Shown here in pieces: positions 9,175 through 18,371 of a stretch of DNA of 55,116 bases. The DNA is from Gemmatimonadota bacterium (GTDB lineage Bacteria > Gemmatimonadota > Gemmatimonadetes > Longimicrobiales > Gaopeijiaceae). Below the pieces are notes generated by a model. The model had not been told where the DNA came from and made no database searches. It saw only the letters and a program-made list of their open reading frames with translations. The translations under genes were made by a program, and so were the position numbers. Position 1 is the stretch's first letter. Each line of letters starts with the position of its first letter. The DNA lies in contig VXOC01000140.1 of the NCBI GenBank assembly GCA_009840215.1, positions 1-55,116 of the forward strand, written 5' to 3'.

Positions 9175-9555
9175 CTACGCTGCCGAAGAGGGCGGGTTGG
9201 TGACAGTGAGTTCGGCGGTAGCGGTCAGGCTGCTGAGTTCCCCCATCGCCCACAGGAAGACGGTTCTCGACCCGCCGCCGTCGGCCAGATCGGGCAGTTC
9301 GGGAATGTTGTCGAACGTGATCCTCCACATTCCGTCTGCCTTTCTTTCGCAGCATACGGAGGCTTCGAGTTCGGGGTGGGAGTCGCTCTTGAAGGTGAAC
9401 ATTTCCTTGGTGTGGTGCGCTATCTCACTTAGAGAGTTGAGAGATAGAATCAGTGTAATCGTTTTCCCGTTGCGCATCTGGAGTCGTGGTTCTCGCTTTT
9501 TTTGGGGGGGATCGACCGGCCAATTTAGTCGAAGCGTCTCGGTGATTCCAGCCAT
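9175..9555 (-). CDS. Hypothetical protein
   Basis: 126 aa from the ATG at 9555 (MAGITETLRLNWPVD). Not recognised. The body alternates charged and beta-prone segments (ITLILSLNSLSEIA, MFTFKSDSHPELEASVC, MWRITFDNIPELPDL), which fits a small beta-rich domain. It lies upstream of the AAA ATPase on the same strand with a ~380-bp decayed stretch between, so an old operon is possible. An in-frame extension to 9612 adds His/Arg-rich residues and was not used. Confidence 0.5.
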   Translation of the reverse strand: MAGITETLRLNWPVDPPQKKREPRLQMRNGKTITLILSLNSLSEIAHHTKEMFTFKSDSHPELEASVCCERKADGMWRITFDNIPELPDLADGGGSRTVFLWAMGELSSLTATAELTVTNPPSSAA

Positions 9556-9639
9556 TACATGCAATCTGGCAGCATGGGCTCGACGATCGCGCGACTCATG
9601 GCGGTGAGTCACCCTCTATCGCGGAGGTGCGGGAGATGC

Positions 9640-9745
9640 CGGCCCCCGCGCTTCGCCACTCGCGAAGCTGGATGTGCGATGGTTCCAGCGCCGTGCCCGT
9701 CTTGGCGCCGAAGTACTCCCGGCAGTTCGAGCATCCACGGCAGCA
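9640..9745 (-). pseudogene. IS1595-type transposase fragment
   Basis: The frame reads CRGCSNCREYFGAKTGTAL followed by EPSHIQLREW. This matches the conserved zinc-ribbon/entry region of IS1595 (ISXO2-like) transposases, where C..C.....F..KTGT.(M/F)E.S.I.L..W is typical. Stops lie just upstream and no catalytic DDE region follows, so only ~30 codons survive. It marks a past insertion event beside another gene fragment. Confidence 0.45.
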
Positions 9746-9766
9746 CTACTTGGACGGGCGCCTCCT

Positions 9767-9891
9767 TCATTCGAGGTCAATCCTGGCGCCCAACCGATCG
9801 ATGCGCTTAGCCAGCCATGGAGCAAATGGCGTGCTTCGTCGGGCCACGTCTCCCGCAATCCCTGGGTTCCGACGGGTCCATCTCTCGACAT
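9767..9891 (-). pseudogene. N-terminal fragment of a nuclease-like (DUF4268-type) gene
   Basis: An ATG at 9891 opens GTQGLRETWPDEAR. A one-base frame change then gives FAPWLAKRIDRLGARIDLE and a stop. Proteins that begin with W..EA..FTPWLAENIDRLG..LG..LE are a common family of predicted nucleases near restriction loci. Here only the first ~40 residues remain, with a frameshift in the middle. Confidence 0.4.
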
Positions 9892-9912
9892 CGCATCGTC
9901 CTAGTGCGTTCC

Positions 9913-10839
9913 TCAGCTGGCTTCGTAGCTCTTCTGGAGCAGGGGCTTCGCACGTTCCAGGTCATCCTGAGTGCGAATCTTCACCTCAAGGTCACCTGTC
10001 CCGTAGTGGCCAACTGCACTCAAATCACGCGTGAAGCCGGGCACCAACTCGACATCCGCCGGATTCACCTTCAGAAATGCGGTGACTCTGGACTTGCTCG
10101 GATGCACCTCGACGCAGGCGAAGTTCCGTATCCTCTTGAAAGCCACGTAGTACTTGAGGCGCTTCTCTTGGACGTCATCTCCGATCGCCCGAATGTGGTC
10201 CCGTAGTGCCTGATACAAGTCAAGGAGAGGACCGTCGAGAGATTCGATAACCTCTGATATCGTCTTGTAGTTGGCGGAGGATTTCCTATCGGATCCGCCC
10301 ACAGCAGCCGGGTCGGGACCGGTGCCCACCGCCGAGATCGCGTTGACCATTTCCAACATCAGCAGGCCATCACCGAATCGCCGATAGCGGATCAGCTCGA
10401 TATTACGATTCATCTGTTCGACGGCATGCTCATCATAGCGAGTATAGCCGCCCGCGATGCAGAGAAGCCGGGGTGCGGACCAGTCGATGGAATCGGCAGT
10501 GGCCCGGTCCAGCTTCCTGAGAACCAGCATTTCGAACTCAGCACGGTGATCAAGCAGCCAGTCCATATAGAACAAGCCCTGGTTGATGACGTTCTCGTTG
10601 GTGGCGCGCTTGTATTCGACTATCACCGGCGTGTTGTTCTCATCGATGCCAAGCGTGTCTATCCGCCCCCGGTGTTTCGGGCCGGTCGAGTGCTCGGTCT
10701 TGAGCAAACGGATGCCCAGCATCGGTTCCATGTTCCGCTCGATCAGGCTCTGAAGCGACTTCTCGACGGCCGTGGCTTCCCCAGGGATCTCGGTGGCGGC
10801 ACCTCCAGTCAGATCGAAGAGCTTGATATCGGTGGTCAT
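9913..10839 (-). CDS. DUF5655/NucS-like PD-(D/E)XK protein
   Basis: 308 aa. The N-terminal half has a PD-(D/E)XK nuclease signature, HRGRIDTLGIDENNTPVIVEYK, in which RID, a later E and YK are the expected metal-site residues (compare NucS/DUF91). The C-terminal ~110 residues (LYQALRDHIRAI ... VQEKRLKYYVAFKR ... GTGDLEVKIRTQDDLERA) match the DUF5655 domain commonly fused to it. The ATG at 10839 follows AAAGGA. It stands alone with no obvious partner. A DNA-repair or defence nuclease is likely from the family; the substrate is unknown. Confidence 0.82.
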   Translation of the reverse strand: MTTDIKLFDLTGGAATEIPGEATAVEKSLQSLIERNMEPMLGIRLLKTEHSTGPKHRGRIDTLGIDENNTPVIVEYKRATNENVINQGLFYMDWLLDHRAEFEMLVLRKLDRATADSIDWSAPRLLCIAGGYTRYDEHAVEQMNRNIELIRYRRFGDGLLMLEMVNAISAVGTGPDPAAVGGSDRKSSANYKTISEVIESLDGPLLDLYQALRDHIRAIGDDVQEKRLKYYVAFKRIRNFACVEVHPSKSRVTAFLKVNPADVELVPGFTRDLSAVGHYGTGDLEVKIRTQDDLERAKPLLQKSYEAS

Positions 10840-11183
10840 GCGATCGTCCTTTCTCGATCAACCATGTGGTGCTGTTGGCTTGGGGTACTCAGAGGAATGT
10901 TGCGACCGGAAGGGGCCGGCTAGCTCTCCCCGCTGAGCGTCAGGTGGTGGGGAATTGGTGGCGGACCCTCATGATGACGTGTCTCCTGAGTGTTGGCAAC
11001 CGCTGTGGTCCTTCGCAGTGCGATCGACTGCTGATCCGGCCCATGCCGATCACCCTGGAGTGACCGAGTAGGAGCGCTGGAAGGCCTGCTGTCGGTTCCC
11101 GGGTGAAGTGGGCGGCGGTGAGTGCCGGGTCGGTGGTGTCATCTTGACAGAGCGATGCCGAGCACCGACTATCTTTCGCGATC
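10840..11183. other. Gene-free gap
   Basis: About 340 bp between the divergent DUF5655 gene and the next plus-strand genes. I saw no coding frame, no clear promoter pair and no hairpin. It must contain the promoters of both flanking units, but I cannot place them. Confidence 0.4.
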
Positions 11184-11306
11184 ATGAACCGAACCTACGA
11201 CGCCGTCCACCTCCACGACCTCGAGCGGATCAATCCTGACGAGCTTCAGGACCGGCTCCGCACTCAACCCTTCGCGACGATTCGCGTGGCCCGGCTGATC
11301 GTGTAG
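11184..11306 (+). CDS. Small hypothetical ORF
   Basis: 40 codons from the ATG at 11184, reading MNRTYDAVHLHDLERINPDE and ending in TIRVARLIV. It looks like real protein sequence (helical, balanced charge) and ends 10 bp before the next gene. It may be a short peptide gene or the N-terminal stub of a larger lost gene. No family recognised. Confidence 0.35.
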   Translation: MNRTYDAVHLHDLERINPDELQDRLRTQPFATIRVARLIV

Positions 11307-11316
11307 GAAGCGGCAC

Positions 11317-11712
11317 ATGGGGTTTTTCGGAACTGCGTGGCAGGTTCTCAAGAGTGCTGTTGATATCGGTAGAATTGCCGAGAGCCAGTCTGAACTCCAT
11401 GATGAGTTCGCTGCCCTTGAGAAGCGGGTGGCGCGACTCGAGAGCGAGGACATCGAACTCAGGGACCAAATAGCGTGGAAAGACGACTACGAACTGAACG
11501 ACATTGGACTCGAAGTCCCTGTCTATACCCCCGGTCCTTGGTGTGAATCCGCCGACAGCCCCCACTGGCTCTGCGCCCATTGCTACGACAATGACAAGAA
11601 GTCGTACCTGAAACCGACGCCAGGAGAGCACATCATCGGACAGCCACGCTATTGGTCCTGCTCACGCGAAGGATGCAAAATGGACTTCGTTACGGCGAGG
11701 GTGCCGAACTGA
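11317..11712 (+). CDS. Coiled-coil zinc-ribbon protein
   Basis: 131 aa. Residues ~10-55 form a heptad-rich coiled coil (ALEKRVARLESEDIELRDQI). The C-terminal half has two Cys pairs (LCAHCYDN and WSCSREGC), which make a likely zinc ribbon. Small proteins of this layout, coiled coil plus zinc ribbon, are widespread and uncharacterised. It lies 91 bp upstream of the 516-aa/phospholipase-D cassette on the same strand, so it could be the first gene of that unit, but the spacing leaves this open. Confidence 0.62.
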   Translation: MGFFGTAWQVLKSAVDIGRIAESQSELHDEFAALEKRVARLESEDIELRDQIAWKDDYELNDIGLEVPVYTPGPWCESADSPHWLCAHCYDNDKKSYLKPTPGEHIIGQPRYWSCSREGCKMDFVTARVPN

Positions 11713-11803
11713 GAGGAACAGGTCGAGCGAAGCACTCGCCGACGGCTTGGCACTCAGCCGTTGAATCCTGCGAATGCGCCCGGTGTAGCCACATGACCTA
11801 ACG

Positions 11804-13354
11804 ATGAACACCTTCTGGAACTCAGGGGAACGCGACAAGATCGAGGGTCTCGATGTGCTCGGACTGCGCCAGTTCGACCAGGCGCTTGAGCGGAAGTGGG
11901 TAGCCGGAATCACCACGATCTCTTTTCGCGCTCGTTATCTGACGCTACTGCCGTGGCTGCTGGCGGAACTCTACGAGTACGAACTCAGACGACATGGGGG
12001 CAGGGCAACGATACCGCCAGACCGCCTCTTAGAGGTCCTCGCTCGACTCAAGTTCCTCGTGCTGGCCGCGAGCGCCACCGGCACCGAGTGGGGTGAATCC
12101 GGCAGCACATACGGTGTGTTGGGTTCAAGGGTCTACCGTGGGGAGCTCGCCGAGTTCGCTGAGACGGGGACGGTGGCGATCCCGTCACAAGGGGGCTCGG
12201 ACGTCTACGGCACGTATGTGATGCCGTGTCGTGGATTTGGTCTCCTCACCGACTCTTCAGGCCGCGACGGCGTGCCCATTGCCATTGCTCCCCGGGGTCG
12301 CACGCTGCTGAGGCCCCGGGCGAGGGTGCCCGGTTGTGAAACGATTCACAAGCTGCTGCTGGAGGGAGGCTCGATCACCAAGGAGCAGTTGCGCATGGCG
12401 GGCCCGCACTTCTCGGTCAACGGCCTGGCCAATGATGCGAGCGAGCGAGACAGTCTGATCAACTGGATGTTCGAGCCATACCACGACAGCCCGGGGGTAA
12501 CCCGGACCTACGACCGCTTTGCCATGACGATCAGGTGGGCTGCAGTAGTCATCGGGACTGGTGCCATGACTGCGGCCGACCTTATCGCTCTGAACTTCCG
12601 ACGAGTAGTTGAAGCGGTTCCATCGTCGGTCACCCGCGCCCAGCTGGCGTGGATGGAATACGAACTGCGTCGCCGTACCCATTTCGCGTGTGAACTGTTG
12701 CTCGCCGACGTCACTGGCACCCTCCAGGACCTGGGAACCGGGCCCGTTGACGCCATCACCGCCAGGTGGATGCCGGTTGACGGGATCGCCCCCGCCGTCC
12801 GTGAGGCGCTTGGGGTCGATGAAATCACCAGTGACACGACGCTACGTTATCTTCTGGACAGCATGCCCACGAACTCGTTCATCCGCGACCGCCTTCGCAT
12901 GGCCGATGGCCGAAGGCAGACACGTGGCGGTAATGCCGCCCTATACGGCCTAGCCCTGCTGCTCTCATGCTACCGGTGCTCAGAGGCGTACCGTGCTACC
13001 AACACCCTCGCGGATTCCAGGCACTACATGGAGCGGGCCTTCGCACTCGTTACCGAGAACGCCCACAAACCCCTGGTGGTCGCGATGCGAGAGCTGGCCC
13101 TGCATCTCGCCGTCGAGCCTCATCTCACTACCACGCTCCGGAAGATGGGCCAGGGCCAGAAGTGCTCGCTACGGTTCTTCCCTGAAGGCGAGGTTCTGCA
13201 CCCGACCGGTATCGCAGCGAATCCGGGCTTTAGCGGAACCCGACTGGAGAACGTGCTCGGCATCCTCGCTGATCTGGGGTTGTACAGCCGCCTTGCGGGT
13301 GGCCGGTATCGCCTGACGGATTCCGGCCGCAACCGCCTACTGCGGGATGACTGA
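11804..13354 (+). CDS. Unknown protein, first gene of phospholipase-D-like cassette
   Basis: 516 aa, not recognised. No signal peptide or membrane segment. The middle is helical. The last ~45 residues (TRLENVLGILADLGLYSRL, then YRLTDSGRNRLL) look like a winged-helix DNA-binding domain. Only 3 bp separate its TGA from the ATG of the 900-aa phospholipase-D-like gene, so the two are almost surely co-translated and probably act together. A sensor or DNA-recognition role for the nuclease-like partner is plausible but inferred. Its location among restriction and abortive-infection genes suggests defence. Confidence 0.75.
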   Translation: MNTFWNSGERDKIEGLDVLGLRQFDQALERKWVAGITTISFRARYLTLLPWLLAELYEYELRRHGGRATIPPDRLLEVLARLKFLVLAASATGTEWGESGSTYGVLGSRVYRGELAEFAETGTVAIPSQGGSDVYGTYVMPCRGFGLLTDSSGRDGVPIAIAPRGRTLLRPRARVPGCETIHKLLLEGGSITKEQLRMAGPHFSVNGLANDASERDSLINWMFEPYHDSPGVTRTYDRFAMTIRWAAVVIGTGAMTAADLIALNFRRVVEAVPSSVTRAQLAWMEYELRRRTHFACELLLADVTGTLQDLGTGPVDAITARWMPVDGIAPAVREALGVDEITSDTTLRYLLDSMPTNSFIRDRLRMADGRRQTRGGNAALYGLALLLSCYRCSEAYRATNTLADSRHYMERAFALVTENAHKPLVVAMRELALHLAVEPHLTTTLRKMGQGQKCSLRFFPEGEVLHPTGIAANPGFSGTRLENVLGILADLGLYSRLAGGRYRLTDSGRNRLLRDD

Positions 13355-13357
13355 CTG

Positions 13358-16060
13358 ATGCGGCAGGATATCCTCAAGATCATCAGGAGCTCCAAGGACA
13401 TCACCAATGCCATCATTCTCACCCACAATATCGATTTCGTCTTTGTCCAATCCGTAGTGATTCCTGCTCTTCGGAAGTGTGGCTCCCCGTCTCTGACCAT
13501 ATTCGCAGACGCTGAATGTGCTTCCCAGACGTATCAGCACCAGGCCCGTGTGCTGGGCACTCTGGGACAGAGGTACCGAGTAGTTCCGGTAGCAATGAAG
13601 CCGGGCTATCGATTTCATCCGAAGGCGGTACTCCTGTCGGGCCCGAGAAGTGCCATGCTTCTAGTCGGCAGCGGCAATCTGACATTCGGGGGATGGCGAG
13701 AAAACGGGGAAGTGTGGTCGCGCTACGATACCGACAACGATGGCACTCAGGTACTCGCCGCCTTTCGCGAGTACTTGCGCGAAGTCCTGGAGATATGCCC
13801 GGAATCCGACGCGCTCACGCCCGAAGTCGAAGAGGCATTCGATCCCAATACGCGCCGCTGGGCCGCGAGCATGGAAGATCCAGGCGTGCTTCTCGGTCGA
13901 TGCGGACAGGGTCAGGCGATGCTCGACCAGATCCGAGCAGTTGTGGGTGACGCTGCTGTCGACGAGTTGCGTGTCTGCGCCCCGTATTTCGACCTTGGCG
14001 CCGAGGCTCTCAAGCGTCTTGCCGAGCAGCTGGGTTCCCCGCCGACCACAGTGCTCGTCCAGAGTCATCGGACGAATCTGCCGACGGCGGCGGCTCAGGC
14101 CCTCGACGAGTCATTCACTCTTAGGGCAGCCACCTACCAACATCGGGAAGGGGTAGGTGACGCCGAGCGCGTGAGAGAGGCTCTACTGCACGCCAAGTTC
14201 TACGCGGTGCGGCAGGCTGACACAGTTACCGTCTTCTCCGGCAGCGCGAACTGCTCGCGTGCGGCGCTCACCGTCCCGGGATCGGCCGGCAACGCCGAGT
14301 TGATGACCTACACGACGATGTCGTCGGTGGAGTTCGAAGAGGGGTTCCTTGCGGAGCTGGCGATCAGTGACGCTGAACCGGTGCTCGCTGCCGTTGCCGA
14401 GGACGAGGAGCCTCCTGCTCCCACCAGTGGATTCCTCCAGATCCTGGCGGCTCGAGTGGAGGCGGGGGTTCTTCGAGTTGCGTTCCGATCAGACGAGACG
14501 ACGAGGCTCACTCATGCGGAGATCGACCAGAAGGCGCATGCGGCTGAGCCGATTGAGGTCGAATCGCATCGGGCCATCTTCCAGGCGCGGGGGAACCCGC
14601 GAATGGTCGTGTTGGTCGGAACATGTGGGGACGCCGTGGTTCAGTCCCAGTTTCACTGGATAGACAATGAAAGCGCCCTGCGATCCTCCGCTCGCGGACG
14701 GTCTTTGGCCGAGTCAATCCACACCCGTGTGCGCAGTGATCTCTGGGGCATCGGCGCGTATAGGCATGTACTCTCTGAGCTTCTCGGACATCTGCAATAC
14801 ATGCCCAAGGCCGTCTCCCATCGCCGCTCCGATGCCGATGGTGACAGGAAGACGACCGGAGATCCCGTCGAGTTCGAGTGGGACGATGTCTTCGCTGACA
14901 CGTATGGGTTAGGCACGGGGCTGGGTCCTACGCCCAGTCTCACGGTCGGGCCTGACGATCGTGTCCACAGCCTAAGGAGCCTCCTGCTGCGCTGGTACGG
15001 CATAGGACGAAGCGGGCAGGACGAGCCCGCCCCGACCAGCGATGATGATTCAGTTCAGCCCGAGGTCATGGCCACCGACGGCGAGGGCGTTGACACGGTC
15101 GCCGAGGTACCGACGGTTGTTCCGAAGCCCACGGCGCCGGCGGCATCGGACGGGGAGAAGAAGGCGGCCCTGAGGGTGGTCCACCAGATCGCCGCCAGGC
15201 TGGGAGAACCGGAGTTCCTAAGTGAGCGCCATCCAGAACATCTGGCGGTTGATCTGAAGGTGGCCGCCGCCCTGCTGCGGGTGGGGATGGCGTCGGGGTG
15301 GCTGACCGAGCAGGAGTTCTTCAAGACGACGCTGGCAATTTGGTTGCCACTCTTCTTCAACGCCGCCGGGTCCGAGGACACGGGTTGGCTCGTGCAACGA
15401 TATCGGACCGCCCCACACCCGGAGGAGTTCGCCAGGTCAATCCGATCTTCGGAGCTCGCCGCCGCACTCGCTTGCTGGGCACTCTCGACACCGGCCAACG
15501 TCACCAGCGAGGAGCACGCGCTGTTTGCCCTTGCGTCCGCAATCGGAGTGGCCCAGCTCCCCTGGCTCTGGCAGACCGGCGGCAACAGGCGCGTCGCCAA
15601 GGAGATGGAGGAACTTCTCACCCTCACTTCGCGAGGCGATGACCTGGACATGCCGACCGTGGACCGTCGCTGGCGGACACTGATCCGGCGTGGCTGTGCG
15701 CTGAGCCAACTGGAGCGGGCCGTTGCGCCCGTCGGATTCGGAGAACTCTGCAATCGGATCAAGCAGCGGAAGGTCGCGGCTGGCGAGCTACTCTGGCAGA
15801 GATGGAAGGGCGGGGCCGGCTACTGTGTCGCCACCCAAGACTGCGAGCGAGTCAGGGAGGAGAAGGCGACGGTGCGTGTCTTGCAGCAGGCTAATCGTGG
15901 CACGAAGCGCTACCAGGGCTCCTACTTGATGCCGGTGGACGGGCTGCTGGACGAGCGAGTGTTCGACGACACCGCCATCCATCCCAAGGCTCGGCGGGAG
16001 CTACGGAAGTGGATTGGGGAGCTGCGCTTGGCACTGATCCACAGGGAATCGGAGGTGTAG
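13358..16060 (+). CDS. Large phospholipase-D-like protein (putative nuclease)
   Basis: 900 aa. Two phospholipase-D half-sites are visible in the first ~320 residues: YRFHPKAVLLS with GSGNLTFGGWRENGE, then LLHAKFYAVRQ with FSGSANCSRAAL. Each keeps H-x-K and the GS-x-N strand but lacks the Asp of the classic HxKxxxxD motif. Members of this superfamily include nucleases, for example in restriction systems. The rest (~330-900) has an acidic linker near 540-590 and a long helical C-terminal domain with no match I recognise. It follows the 516-aa gene by 3 bp. A nuclease effector is the best guess; a non-catalytic variant is possible given the missing Asp residues. Confidence 0.78.
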   Translation: MRQDILKIIRSSKDITNAIILTHNIDFVFVQSVVIPALRKCGSPSLTIFADAECASQTYQHQARVLGTLGQRYRVVPVAMKPGYRFHPKAVLLSGPRSAMLLVGSGNLTFGGWRENGEVWSRYDTDNDGTQVLAAFREYLREVLEICPESDALTPEVEEAFDPNTRRWAASMEDPGVLLGRCGQGQAMLDQIRAVVGDAAVDELRVCAPYFDLGAEALKRLAEQLGSPPTTVLVQSHRTNLPTAAAQALDESFTLRAATYQHREGVGDAERVREALLHAKFYAVRQADTVTVFSGSANCSRAALTVPGSAGNAELMTYTTMSSVEFEEGFLAELAISDAEPVLAAVAEDEEPPAPTSGFLQILAARVEAGVLRVAFRSDETTRLTHAEIDQKAHAAEPIEVESHRAIFQARGNPRMVVLVGTCGDAVVQSQFHWIDNESALRSSARGRSLAESIHTRVRSDLWGIGAYRHVLSELLGHLQYMPKAVSHRRSDADGDRKTTGDPVEFEWDDVFADTYGLGTGLGPTPSLTVGPDDRVHSLRSLLLRWYGIGRSGQDEPAPTSDDDSVQPEVMATDGEGVDTVAEVPTVVPKPTAPAASDGEKKAALRVVHQIAARLGEPEFLSERHPEHLAVDLKVAAALLRVGMASGWLTEQEFFKTTLAIWLPLFFNAAGSEDTGWLVQRYRTAPHPEEFARSIRSSELAAALACWALSTPANVTSEEHALFALASAIGVAQLPWLWQTGGNRRVAKEMEELLTLTSRGDDLDMPTVDRRWRTLIRRGCALSQLERAVAPVGFGELCNRIKQRKVAAGELLWQRWKGGAGYCVATQDCERVREEKATVRVLQQANRGTKRYQGSYLMPVDGLLDERVFDDTAIHPKARRELRKWIGELRLALIHRESEV

Positions 16061-16126
16061 TCGCCACCCATTGTACTTCGCCCCCGCAGGTACCCAACGC
16101 GGTCAGTCACTGGTACCTTTCTCCAC

Positions 16127-16624
16127 ATGGGGCACGAGCGAAGTACGCGGCGAGGTCGCGAAGGGGAGCGATTTGCCAGCCAGCTTGAGATCGTTGAGGC
16201 GTCCTTTCGGCGCTTGATGAATCGGCCCCTGGTTCGCATGGACGAGCACCGTTCAAAGACACGCAAGGAAGCCGGTGTCTACGTGATCGTGGAGCGGGAT
16301 CGCGCCATGTACGTCGGCCGGTCGCGGGATCTTCGACGACGCTTGAACGACCATCTCAGCTCGTCGATCTCCAAGGCTGCACTCGCCGTAAGGATGGCCC
16401 GCGCCGACACCCGCCTGCGCGCCAACTACAAGGGGGAACGCAGCGCCCGCCATCTGTTCGATACGAACGAGACCTTCCGCGCGTCGTTCAACAGCGCGAC
16501 GGAGCGCATCGGTGCAATGCACGTCCGGTGGGTGCTCGAGGAGGATGACGTCCGCCAGGCACTACTGGAGATCTACGCTGCCGTCGAGCTGGAAACGCCC
16601 TTCAACAGTTTCAGAACCCACTGA
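16127..16624 (+). CDS. GIY-YIG domain protein
   Basis: 165 aa. The GIY-YIG pattern is clear: AGVYVIVERDRAMYVGRS with DLRRRLNDH, in which GVY, YVG, Arg and His/Asn occupy the expected places. The rest is helical (LLEIYAAVELETPFN at the C-terminus). Small GIY-YIG nucleases occur in defence and mobile loci. It lies 66 bp after the phospholipase-D gene on the same strand, so it may be the third gene of the cassette. The family is well supported; the substrate and partnership are inferred. Confidence 0.75.
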   Translation: MGHERSTRRGREGERFASQLEIVEASFRRLMNRPLVRMDEHRSKTRKEAGVYVIVERDRAMYVGRSRDLRRRLNDHLSSSISKAALAVRMARADTRLRANYKGERSARHLFDTNETFRASFNSATERIGAMHVRWVLEEDDVRQALLEIYAAVELETPFNSFRTH

Positions 16625-16676
16625 CTTCCGAGAGGGCGTAAGACCAGCCAACGTCCGCCGCAGCCACTCCCCGCAG

Positions 16677-17312
16677 TCACTTTGGAAGCTGCCTCAGGTA
16701 ATCCATATCGATCAGCCTTCGAAAATGGGTGAGGATTCCCTTCGCCACAGTACGATCGCGAACAAGCAGTCCGAGGTCGACGTTGTCATCCCAGGCCGCG
16801 AATGTGAGGTTTGCCGAGGTAACGAACACCCGGTCCTCGTCCACCACAACGGCCTTCGCATGGAGCTTCCCGCGGGCCCGCAGGTCCACGGATCGCCGAT
16901 CGTAGTACACGAGGGGACGATCCTCACCAGGCCCCAGTCTCCAAAAAGTGTCGGCGAATCGCCGCACCACCGTCCTGTTCCGGTGCCGCCTGCTTCTCTC
17001 CCTACGTCGACGATTGACGTTGAAGAGAAGTCTGACCTCGAGTCCGGGGGTGGTGTCGATGTTCGCCGCCAACTCACCGAAGACATCTGGATCATGGTCG
17101 CTGACAAAGCTGGCCACCCAGAGCGATTGCTTGGCCGACGAGAACGACTCCTCGTAGACCGTCGCCGGTGTCGCCAGCCAGACCGCTCGCTTCCGGGCCG
17201 GACCAGACCAGTTGGGGCGAGCGCTTTCGGATGCCCACGTGGTTACCTCCAGAGGTGGTGGTACTGGTGCCGACTCTGGCGCACGTAGTTCACTGATTCC
17301 GCGGAATGCCGA
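16677..17312 (-). pseudogene. 5'-truncated DrmC-like phospholipase D gene
   Basis: The frame is open from 17312 to the stop at 16677 (~211 codons), but no ATG lies in the first third. The earliest in-frame start is GTG at 17117. The sequence shows AVWLATPATVYEESFSSAK, VRLLFNVNRRRRE, and one intact HKD motif (LHAKAVVVD) followed by VFVTSANLT and DNVDLGLLV. This order is that of DrmC, the phospholipase-D protein of DISARM. No other DISARM gene (helicase DrmA, DrmB) is present. With its N-terminus missing next to another gene's end, it is probably a remnant, though a working short form from 17117 cannot be excluded. Confidence 0.6.
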
Positions 17313-17346
17313 TCATCGCCTGCAGATCATGCCGATCAATGGTCTT

Positions 17347-18258
17347 CTAGTGGAGCAGTTGTTGAATGGGCAGGTAAATGCACCCCGTTTGGGCGGCGTG
17401 ACGCCGCATACGCAGCAAAAGTGATACCAAGTCAAGTCGCCCTTCCAATACGGCCGCTAGATGCGCACCGTCCATCAGAATCATCAGGCTCCTGCCCGCG
17501 GAGTAGGCCTTGACGCCGTCTTCCGAGAACCCGTTGATCGACAGGAATAGACCAAGCGTGTTGTCTGGTTTTCGACTAATCTTGCCGTCGAAGGCGTCGA
17601 GGTCGGATCGAGAGGTAGGCGGACTCTCCCAGCGGGCCTCGAACAGGAAGTCGGTGGTTTCGAAGGAGAACGAACCGTCAATCTGTTCGCCGAGCACCTT
17701 AAAGGAGGCTTTTGGGTCGAGGTCGAAGACCTCAAACAAATCGTACATTAGGCGTTCCAGAGCGAATCCCCGCTTCTGTGCAGAAAGGCTCAACATGCCG
17801 CAATACTCTTCATGAAGCTCGCTAAGCCGTGTCTTGATAGCTGCGCTTGCAAGGCGCTCCAGGCGCGCCTGCTCACGCCGTTGTCCAATCGCTTGCTGTT
17901 CCTCGACCAACTCTAAATGGTCCTTCATCTGTCGCCGTAACGCCTGCACCGCCGCCTGTGCTGCCGCCGCCTTCTTCTTGCCGTCCTCAAGTCGCAACAG
18001 GTGGCTGAAATCGCTCATCCGGGCGACCTCAGCCATCAAGCGTAGGAGGTCAGCTTGGTACTCGTTCTCGTGTCGAGTCATGTGATCCACGAGGCTCCCG
18101 ACGATCTCACGCTTGTACGCGTCCCAATTGAGCCGCGACAGAATAGAACTATCGGTTAGGCAACTCGTCAGGAAAGTCCTCAATTCCTTTTTGAACCAAT
18201 AGACGAGCGTCAACGCGTCCTTGAGTGCGTTGATGGCTACCGGAGATATCTTCTTCAC
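17347..18258 (-). CDS. Restriction-endonuclease-fold protein (Mrr-like)
   Basis: 303 aa. The N-terminal ~100 residues are helical. Residues ~95-150 are a highly charged coiled coil (DGKKKAAAAQAAVQALRRQ). The C-terminal domain has the Mrr-like PD-(D/E)XK pattern: GFALERLMYDLFE, then IDGSFSF and FLFEARWE (E...D...ExR variant), then a helical end. Proteins of this design are predicted DNA nucleases. The Arg in place of the usual Lys is notable but is known in some PD-(D/E)XK families. It faces the same way as the DrmC-like remnant and the Mrr gene; no coupling is seen. Confidence 0.72.
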   Translation of the reverse strand: MKKISPVAINALKDALTLVYWFKKELRTFLTSCLTDSSILSRLNWDAYKREIVGSLVDHMTRHENEYQADLLRLMAEVARMSDFSHLLRLEDGKKKAAAAQAAVQALRRQMKDHLELVEEQQAIGQRREQARLERLASAAIKTRLSELHEEYCGMLSLSAQKRGFALERLMYDLFEVFDLDPKASFKVLGEQIDGSFSFETTDFLFEARWESPPTSRSDLDAFDGKISRKPDNTLGLFLSINGFSEDGVKAYSAGRSLMILMDGAHLAAVLEGRLDLVSLLLRMRRHAAQTGCIYLPIQQLLH

Positions 18259-18371
18259 AGATTGACTCCAGGTTCAGGCGTGGTCCAGAATCAAGGGTCG
18301 GCGAGTTGCAATCGGGGGCCGGACCACGGGATTCGTGTCGATCCCGCCTCGGTACGGGTGGTTGAGGACTG

